Shown piece by piece: positions 1 to 4,872 of a stretch of 15,825 nt of DNA. The notes beneath the pieces are model-generated. The model did no database searches, was not told the DNA's origin, and saw nothing but the letters and a program-made list of their open reading frames with translations. Made by a program: the position numbers and the translations under genes. Within the stretch, counting starts at the first letter, position 1. Every line of letters begins with the position of its first letter. The DNA is taken from NCBI GenBank assembly GCA_040509055.1, contig JBEVLT010000425.1, forward strand, positions 1 to 15,825, read 5' to 3'. The DNA is from JAJKIP01 sp040509055 (lineage in GTDB: Bacteria > Bacteroidota > Bacteroidia > Chitinophagales > Chitinophagaceae).

Positions 1-85
1 TAAAACGTTAGCGACTAATGCGCCAAACTTCCGGAACTTTTGAAGCCTCTTAAACCTTTGAAACATTTAAATAGAAATAACTGAC

Positions 86-958
86 ATGGAGACAACAGCT
101 ACAGTGCAACGAACCAAATGGTGGGGTGGAGGCAGGAGCCCCTTCAACCTGGAATACGGAAAGTTGATGATGTGGTATTTCCTGATGAGCGATGCGTTTA
201 CGTTCGGCGCCTTCCTGATCTCGTATGGCAGCATCCGGTTCAGCCAGAATTTCTGGCCCGACCCCAACGTGGTGTTCAACGCCTTCCCGGGCGCCGGCCA
301 TGCCAACCTGCCGCTGGCCTTCGTGAGCGTAATGACCTTTATCCTCATTATCAGTTCGGTTACCATGGTGCTGGCTGTTCATGCCGGTCATAATGGCGAT
401 AAAAAAAGCGTGGTAAAATGGCTGGCCTGGACCATTGTAGGCGGGCTCGCCTTCCTGGGCTGCCAGGCATGGGAGTGGCATCACCTGATCACCGGTGAAC
501 ATGCAGTGCTGATCGATGGCAAGATCGAGCTGATCGGCCAGACCATGCGCGCCAACCCCTGGGGACAGCTGGCAGAAACGACCGATGTAGCTGCCGCGCT
601 GAAAAACTCATCGCAGCAAACACTGGCCGCACTGGTGCACGAACACAACCATACGCTCACCCACGAGCAGCTGCTGGGCACACCCAAAGACCAGTTGCTG
701 AATATGCTGAACGTGGCCGAGCTCCATGTACGCGAAAAAGGACCGGTGGCTTTTGGCGGATATTTCTACGGTATTACCGGTTTCCATGGTTTCCACGTCT
801 TTTCCGGCGTGGTCATCAATATTGTTATGCTGATCATGACCCAGAACAATGTATTCCAGAACAGGGGGCACTACCTGATGATCGAAAAGGCCGGGCTTTA
901 CTGGCACTTTGTAGACCTGGTATGGGTGTTTGTATTCCTGTGCTTCTACCTGATCTGA
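86..958 (+). CDS. ctaE: Cytochrome c oxidase subunit III (heme-copper oxidase)
   Basis: Integral membrane subunit III of an aa3/caa3-type terminal oxidase, which stabilises the catalytic subunit I in the inner membrane. The 290-residue product shows five likely membrane segments (about 27-50, 77-99, 111-130, 227-251, 269-290). Family hallmarks are the WEWHHL end of segment 3 (129-134), the ITGFHGFHVFSG stretch (230-241) and GLYWHFVDLVW (270-280). Between segments 3 and 4 lies a long polar loop (about 135-222) with a histidine cluster HEHNHTLTH (185-193). The ATG at 86 gives a normal N-terminus. Subunit IV follows after 38 nt, so this is part of an operon whose earlier genes (subunits I and II, perhaps another subunit III) should lie left of the window. 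The family call is firm; that the loop is only a lineage insertion is inferred. Confidence 0.95.
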   Translation: METTATVQRTKWWGGGRSPFNLEYGKLMMWYFLMSDAFTFGAFLISYGSIRFSQNFWPDPNVVFNAFPGAGHANLPLAFVSVMTFILIISSVTMVLAVHAGHNGDKKSVVKWLAWTIVGGLAFLGCQAWEWHHLITGEHAVLIDGKIELIGQTMRANPWGQLAETTDVAAALKNSSQQTLAALVHEHNHTLTHEQLLGTPKDQLLNMLNVAELHVREKGPVAFGGYFYGITGFHGFHVFSGVVINIVMLIMTQNNVFQNRGHYLMIEKAGLYWHFVDLVWVFVFLCFYLI

Positions 959-996
959 CCGATTAAAAAATTACTATCATAAACGAATTGAACGAG

Positions 997-1455
997 ATGG
1001 AACATCAATCATTGTCTTCGGAGATCACCTTTGCGCATCATGTATCGGACGCCGAGTTTAAGAAGCGGGTGCGGAACACGACCATCCTGCTGTCGATCAT
1101 TACCATCATTGAGCTGGGAATAGGTTTGATCATTTACAACATTCACAAAGGACCCGACCCGAGCACCTTCCTGGTGCTGGCCTTCAAGGGTCTCGTCTGC
1201 ATCCTTACGATCGCCAAGGCTTATTACATCGTGTCCGTGTTCATGCACCTGGGCGATGAGATCCGGAACATGATCATGACCATCGTGGTGCCGCTGCTGC
1301 TGTTCGTCTGGTTCATTGCCGCCTTCATCATCGACGGCAACTCGTACAAGAACCTGCGCAATACCTACGACAGGCACTTCAGAGAAACGACAATGCCGAA
1401 AGACCATCACCATGAAGCAAAAACCCCGGAAGAGCCGGCCCACGGCAAGCAATAA
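997..1455 (+). CDS. Cytochrome c oxidase subunit IV-like protein (COX4_pro family)
   Basis: Small membrane subunit of the same terminal oxidase. The 152-residue product has three predicted helices (about 28-47, 59-83, 92-113). The second ends in AKAYYIVSVFMHLGDE (73-88), typical of prokaryotic subunit IV. The C-terminus is soluble and rich in charge and histidine (DHHHEAKTPEEPAHGKQ). I chose the ATG at 997; a TTG three codons upstream (988) is in frame but unneeded. It is preceded by subunit III (38-nt gap) and followed by a strong hairpin plus T-tract at 1481-1530, so some transcripts may end here. Its biochemical role in Bacteroidota is not well defined; in related oxidases this subunit supports assembly and stability. 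Confidence 0.9.
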   Translation: MEHQSLSSEITFAHHVSDAEFKKRVRNTTILLSIITIIELGIGLIIYNIHKGPDPSTFLVLAFKGLVCILTIAKAYYIVSVFMHLGDEIRNMIMTIVVPLLLFVWFIAAFIIDGNSYKNLRNTYDRHFRETTMPKDHHHEAKTPEEPAHGKQ

Positions 1456-1480
1456 ATGACCTTTTTTAAGCATATCGAAT

Positions 1481-1530
1481 CCGCTGGTCCTGTTTGCCGA
1501 CCCAACAGCAAAGGACCAGCGGTTTTGTTT
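1481..1530 (+). terminator. Terminator-like hairpin between oxidase subunit IV and SCO
   Basis: The left arm CCGCTGGTCC (1481-1490) pairs perfectly with GGACCAGCGG (1513-1522). The stem extends inward by TTTGC (1493-1497) with GCAAA (1508-1512) after a 2-nt bulge. It is followed at once by TTTTGTTT (1523-1530). This is the structure of a Rho-independent terminator on the + strand, 25 nt after the subunit IV stop. Because the SCO start codon lies only 20 nt further on, it may act as a leaky terminator or attenuator, or as a 3'-end stabiliser, rather than a full stop. Confidence 0.75.
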
Positions 1531-1550
1531 ATACCCTACCCCCGGACAAA

Positions 1551-2375
1551 GTGAACAAGAAAGCCCTATATGCCCTGATGCTGGCGGTGCTGCTGCCGCT
1601 GTTTTGCTACCTGGTGGTAAAATGGTTCAGCGGATCGGCGGTGGATATGCCCAAGCACTACCTGCCCGATACGGTGATCAGCGTGGTGAAGGATGGCAAA
1701 CGCGTATCGGATACCGTGTGGCACCAGCTGCCGGATTTTTCACTGGTAAATCAGCAGGGGAAACGGGTGTCCTGGGACTCGATCGGTGATAAAATCGTGA
1801 TCGCTGATTTTTTCTTTACCCGCTGTCCCACCATCTGCCCGCGCCTGACCCTGAATATGCGGTGGCTGCAGCAATCGATCAACAACTCGAGGCGGGTGGG
1901 CGATAAAACGCCTGATTTCATTCATTTTCTTTCCTTCAGCATCGATCCAGAGCGGGATTCCGTACCACAGCTGAAGCATTGGGCCGATCGCTTCCAGGTG
2001 AATCCCGAGCAATGGTGGCTGCTGACCGGTGAAAAGAAAGCCATTTATGATATGGCGATCAGGGAGATGAAGCTGGGCGTGGTGGACGGGCATGGTGTGG
2101 ATACCAGCTTTCTTCATACCGACCTTTTTGTGCTGATCGACGGCCACCGGCGCATCCGCGGCTATTACCACGGGCTGGATACGATGGCCCTGCGCCATCT
2201 CTCCAGCGATATCATTTTCCTATCCATGGAAAAGGACCCGGCTAAAAAAACCTTTCTCGACGGCAAGCTGGAGATCATGGCGGTCGCTTTTATCTGCGCC
2301 ATCATCGGCGTCGGCATCCTATTACTCATTCTCAGAAAAAAGAAACATGTTAGCACCGGTTTGGAAGAAAAATGA
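1551..2375 (+). CDS. SCO1/SenC family copper chaperone
   Basis: Membrane-anchored thioredoxin-fold protein that delivers copper to, or reduces the thiols of, the CuA site of cytochrome oxidase subunit II. With the GTG start at 1551 the product has 274 residues: N-terminal anchor (about 7-26), periplasmic SCO domain with the copper-binding motif C92-PTI-C96 inside TRCPTICPRL, and the third ligand H189 in FLHTDLFVL. An additional C-terminal membrane segment (about 243-262) makes it doubly anchored. The frame stays open to a TTG at 1494, but that start would put coding sequence through the terminator hairpin, so GTG 1551 is preferred; an ATG at 1578 is a shorter alternative inside the anchor. 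The last 29 nt overlap the DUF420 gene, indicating coupled expression. Confidence 0.92.
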   Translation: MNKKALYALMLAVLLPLFCYLVVKWFSGSAVDMPKHYLPDTVISVVKDGKRVSDTVWHQLPDFSLVNQQGKRVSWDSIGDKIVIADFFFTRCPTICPRLTLNMRWLQQSINNSRRVGDKTPDFIHFLSFSIDPERDSVPQLKHWADRFQVNPEQWWLLTGEKKAIYDMAIREMKLGVVDGHGVDTSFLHTDLFVLIDGHRRIRGYYHGLDTMALRHLSSDIIFLSMEKDPAKKTFLDGKLEIMAVAFICAIIGVGILLLILRKKKHVSTGLEEK

Positions 2376-2928
2376 CCGCAGGGCATCCCTTCTCATCATT
2401 ACCTTTTCGCTGATTGTATTTGCGGCGGTAACGGCCCTGAGCCGTGTGAAGCTGGAAGTGAACCTGGGCTTTGACGTATACTGGTTTGCCAGGGCCAATG
2501 CGATGATCAATTCTGTAGTAGCTGTGTTGCTGGTAGCCGCTATGATTGCGGTAAAAGGCCGGAAATACCGGGCGCACAAAAGGCTGATGATGACGGCGAT
2601 GGTTCTTTCCATCCTGTTCCTGGTCAGCTATATCTGCCATCACCTGTTTGCCGGCGAAACGCGCTTTGGCGACCTGAACCACGACGGCCTGGTGGATGCG
2701 GCGGAAAAAGCAGAGGCCGGATCGCTGCGGATCGTGTATTACATATTGCTGATCACGCATATCCCGCTGGCAGGCATCATCCTGCCCTTCATCCTCTTCA
2801 CCGCCTATCGCTCGCTGATCGGCGAATACGAACGGCATAAAAAACTGGGTCGGATCACCTGGCCCATATGGCTGTATGTAGCGGTGACAGGCGTGCTGGT
2901 TTACATCATGATCAGCCCTTATTATTGA
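2347..2928 (+). CDS. DUF420 membrane protein (CtaM-like oxidase assembly factor)
   Basis: DUF420 family membrane protein. In Bacillus and Staphylococcus the relative CtaM is needed for an active aa3-type oxidase, which fits the position at the end of the oxidase cluster. The 193-residue product has five likely helices (about 12-31, 49-69, 79-101, 128-153, 171-190), with conserved-looking histidines HKR (77-79) and HH (98-99). Between helices 3 and 4 sits DLNHDGLVDAAE (109-120), which matches the 12-residue EF-hand calcium loop at positions 1, 3, 5, 6, 8, 9 and 12. The ATG at 2347 lies inside the SCO gene (29-nt overlap). The stop overlaps the convergent gene's stop region by 7 nt. Family assignment is confident; the assembly role is carried over from Gram-positive relatives. 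Confidence 0.88.
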   Translation: MLAPVWKKNDRRASLLIITFSLIVFAAVTALSRVKLEVNLGFDVYWFARANAMINSVVAVLLVAAMIAVKGRKYRAHKRLMMTAMVLSILFLVSYICHHLFAGETRFGDLNHDGLVDAAEKAEAGSLRIVYYILLITHIPLAGIILPFILFTAYRSLIGEYERHKKLGRITWPIWLYVAVTGVLVYIMISPYY

Positions 2929-3350
2929 CGGCTGGCTGCGGCGATGATGTCCTTGTTGACCCGCGAACGTTTCAGGTAAAATATTTCTCCGGACCCGGAA
3001 GTAAAATGCTGGGGACGGTCTTCGTCGATAAAAAGCTGCCATTTCAGAATATCGTCGCTTACGATCTGCAGCAGGCTTTTTACCTGTACGGTAGAGCCGC
3101 TGTCGGTAGCGGCAAAATCGAACCAGCAGGGTGATTTGGAAAAATCCATTTTATATTGAACGATCTTTTTCTGCTCACCCATGTAAGTAAGCAGGATCGT
3201 GGCACTATCGGCAATGGTAAGACTGGCTGTGGCTCCATCTTCACCGGCAAACTCCCATTGACCGATGATGGTTTTGAATTTATCGGTCTGGCCAAAGCCA
3301 CAGGTGGTCATCACAAGGGCGGCACACACGGAAACCAGGATCTTTTTCAT
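2922..3350 (-). CDS. Secreted hypothetical protein, possibly lipocalin-like
   Basis: 142-residue exported protein of unknown function. It begins with a signal peptide (MKKILVSVCAALVMTTCGFG); Cys17 in MTTC is a poor lipobox, so signal peptidase I cleavage near residue 20 is more likely. The mature part starts with IIGQWEFAGEDG followed by alternating beta-strand-like segments (ASLTIADSATILLTYM, KIVQYKMDFSKS, IFYLKR). This resembles the 'G-x-W then strands' start of lipocalin-like domains, but the likeness is structural intuition rather than a motif match. It converges on the DUF420 gene, overlapping its last 7 nt, and no terminator separates them. The 180 nt upstream (3351-3529) hold no other gene that I can support. 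Confidence 0.7.
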   Translation of the reverse strand: MKKILVSVCAALVMTTCGFGQTDKFKTIIGQWEFAGEDGATASLTIADSATILLTYMGEQKKIVQYKMDFSKSPCWFDFAATDSGSTVQVKSLLQIVSDDILKWQLFIDEDRPQHFTSGSGEIFYLKRSRVNKDIIAAASRQ

Positions 3351-3529
3351 ACACTGTCGGTTTTTGTTCTACTATAGGTAAGACATAGTCTGTGCCAACA
3401 TGGTAAAAACAAAAGCTGCGGCAGGCCGCGATCCATTCAATGCGGGAGAGCCGGCCCGAGCCGGATACTTTAAAGGTTGTGCTGAAACGGTTTAGATATA
3501 CGATCCGCCTGTAATCGGAGCGTGGGCGA

Positions 3530-3931
3530 TCAGATTTTATCTTTCCACAAATCCCGCTCTGCCCGTTCGGCCAGGGCCTTTTGCCGGAATTTAGCGGGAA
3601 AACCTTCTGCATAGACCACGCTGGTGATCACCACCGCGTAGAGAAACAGTACGCCCACGATCATGGACACGACGGCATTGATCAGCAACAGCAGCAGCCC
3701 AACGATCAGCAGTGCCGTGGTAATGATCAGCAATACGGGTGCGGCCTGGTGTTGGGCAATGAGCAGGCTGAAGGCGGTAATGGCAACCAGGTAGATCAGG
3801 ATCAATGCGGTAGTAACCGAGTGCGGGTTGAAAAAGAGCAAATTCTGGAACAGGCAGGTGGCGGCGATGAGGATGCCGAACACTCCTGTATAGCTGCAAA
3901 CATTTTTATCGCCGGTGGTGAGCGTTTTCAT
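3530..3931 (-). CDS. Hypothetical four-helix membrane protein
   Basis: 133-residue integral membrane protein of unknown function. Four hydrophobic segments (about 14-34, 39-60, 64-84, 86-108) are followed by a charged, probably cytoplasmic tail (KFRQKALAERAERDLWKDKI). There is no signal peptide and no catalytic motif. The ATG at 3931 follows the alkyltransferase-like gene by 72 nt that include a perfect 18-bp palindrome. A weak -7-like TATTTTCG lies at 3952-3959 on the minus strand, one base off the TAnnTTTG consensus, so the gene may have its own promoter. I do not recognise the family. Confidence 0.7.
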   Translation of the reverse strand: MKTLTTGDKNVCSYTGVFGILIAATCLFQNLLFFNPHSVTTALILIYLVAITAFSLLIAQHQAAPVLLIITTALLIVGLLLLLINAVVSMIVGVLFLYAVVITSVVYAEGFPAKFRQKALAERAERDLWKDKI

Positions 3932-3984
3932 GATAACGTGGCTTTCGGCGGCGAAAATAGAAAGAAAAATCTTTTTGTACCGGG

Positions 3985-4002
3985 CCGGAAAACGTTTTCC
4001 GG
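3985..4002. repeat. Perfect 18-bp palindrome
   Basis: CCGGAAAACGTTTTCCGG is a perfect inverted repeat, one base beyond the TAG stop of the alkyltransferase-like gene on the minus strand. In RNA it would fold as a hairpin with a 6-8 bp stem. On the minus strand a T-rich stretch (TTTTTCTTT) follows only about 20 nt later, so it is not a textbook terminator. It could be a weak terminator for that gene or a dimeric-protein site in front of the gene at 3931. Confidence 0.6.
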
Positions 4003-4003
4003 G

Positions 4004-4396
4004 CTATAACCCTAATTCCTGTGCAGGGTCCCAGAACAGCTTGTCGAAATCCACCACGGTATCGTTCTTCACCTTCACGCCTTCTTTCTTTAGTCGTTTT
4101 TCCATCTCGTCCGGCTGGCCAAAATGATGCTTGCCGCTCAGCTGACCGTTGCGGTTCACCACGCGGTGGGCCGGTATTTTGGGTGTGGCCTGCCCGGCTC
4201 CGTTCATGGCCCAGCCTACCATGCGGGCGGAAAGACGCGTGCCCAGGCAGGCGGCGATGGCGCCATAGGAGGTGACACGGCCTTTCGGTATCTGCCGCGC
4301 TACTTCGTATACCAGTTCAAAAAAATTGTCTTCCCTTTTGTCGGAGGGAGTAAGGCTTTTCAGCCGGCCGGACTCGGTTTTCTTGCGGGATGCCAT
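4004..4396 (-). CDS. Alkyltransferase-like protein (ATL), MGMT DNA-binding domain without the catalytic Cys
   Basis: Member of the O6-alkylguanine-DNA alkyltransferase DNA-binding family. The 130-residue product has an IPKGRVTSYGAIA start to the helix-turn-helix (36-48), the presumed arginine finger R58 in LSARMVGWAMNG, and IPAHRVVNRNG (74-84). True MGMT/Ogt enzymes have PCHR with the methyl-accepting cysteine; here the motif reads PAHR with Ala76, so direct methyl transfer to a cysteine is not possible. Known ATL proteins (S. pombe Atl1 and E. coli YbaZ with Trp, Thermus TTHA1564 with Ala) bind alkylated guanine and hand the lesion to nucleotide excision repair; that role is inferred here. 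The N-terminus (1-22) is basic. The gene follows the 105-residue hypothetical gene by 42 nt, likely in one transcript. Confidence 0.9.
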   Translation of the reverse strand: MASRKKTESGRLKSLTPSDKREDNFFELVYEVARQIPKGRVTSYGAIAACLGTRLSARMVGWAMNGAGQATPKIPAHRVVNRNGQLSGKHHFGQPDEMEKRLKKEGVKVKNDTVVDFDKLFWDPAQELGL

Positions 4397-4438
4397 ACCA
4401 TGAAATTACTGATCCTGTACAATGTTGCTGCGGCCGGC

Positions 4439-4756
4439 TTACCATTTTTCATTTTCATCGATATCCTGATCGTTGCGGCTGTATTGCCGCCGCGACTGCA
4501 GCCGCTGCAATTGCCGCTCCAGCAGCAGCCCGGTAATGATGTCCGCGGCATCTGTACCAGGGTGCCGGGCCAGCATGGACCGCAGCCGTTCTTCATCGAT
4601 ATCGAGCCGGTACAGCAGGTTGACCAGGCCGGTAAAATCGGATTGTAACAGGTCGCTGATCCGGTCGGTGATCTGTTGTTTGGTCAGCCGGTCCCTGTCC
4701 GGTACTGTCATGCCCAGTGCAGTTGCCGTTGAATGAAAAAGTTCTTCCTGCTCCAT
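4439..4756 (-). CDS. Small soluble hypothetical protein
   Basis: 105-residue acidic, mostly helical protein of unknown function. It has no signal peptide or membrane segment. The middle (about 40-80, FTGLVNLLYRLDIDEERLRSM then DAADIITGLLLERQ) looks like amphipathic helices, followed by a polar, Gln/Arg-rich tail ending in DENEKW. It is first in a minus-strand run with the ATL gene 42 nt downstream. The intergenic region to the divergent TonB-receptor-like gene is only 116 nt and carries an imperfect inverted repeat. The coding call rests on the uninterrupted frame, the sensible start and the operon-like spacing. Confidence 0.65.
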   Translation of the reverse strand: MEQEELFHSTATALGMTVPDRDRLTKQQITDRISDLLQSDFTGLVNLLYRLDIDEERLRSMLARHPGTDAADIITGLLLERQLQRLQSRRQYSRNDQDIDENEKW

Positions 4757-4821
4757 TTATTAAGTATTGCGCAGCTATGATGATTATCTAAAAAAGACGT
4801 TAAATGATGAACGGTAATTAA

Positions 4822-4847
4822 CGATATACGAAGTGTATCGTATATTG
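4822..4847. promoter_or_regulatory. Imperfect inverted repeat in a divergent promoter region
   Basis: CGATATACG (4822-4830) and CGTATATTG (4839-4847) form an inverted repeat with 8 of 9 positions matching and an 8-nt AAGTGTAT centre. It sits 25 nt upstream of the TonB-receptor-like start and about 65 nt upstream of the divergent gene at 4756. It could be an operator or a 5'-UTR hairpin. No clear TAnnTTTG -7 element is visible next to it. Confidence 0.35.
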
Positions 4848-4872
4848 CGCTTTTACCGAAATAGACCAAGCC

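Noticed and set aside
1..85. Possible tail of an upstream oxidase gene or a promoter at the left edge
   Set aside because: Two TTTG-containing decamers (near 36 and 53) resemble -7 elements but both lack the TA; with no upstream context neither reading can be supported.
988..996. TTG start three codons before the subunit IV ATG
   Set aside because: The ATG at 997 is adequate and more likely; nothing favours the TTG.
1494..1550. Upstream extension of the SCO reading frame from a TTG codon
   Set aside because: It would translate through the terminator-like hairpin and T-tract; the GTG at 1551 gives a normal N-terminal anchor.
3451..3464. CCGGC-CCGA-GCCGG hairpin after the four-helix membrane protein gene
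   Set aside because: The stem is only 5 bp with no T-run on the minus strand, so it is not supported as a terminator.
4825..4834. Ten-base match to part of the loxP arm (TATACGAAGT)
   Set aside because: No second arm or spacer of the right form and no recombinase nearby; a chance match inside the AT-rich inverted repeat.
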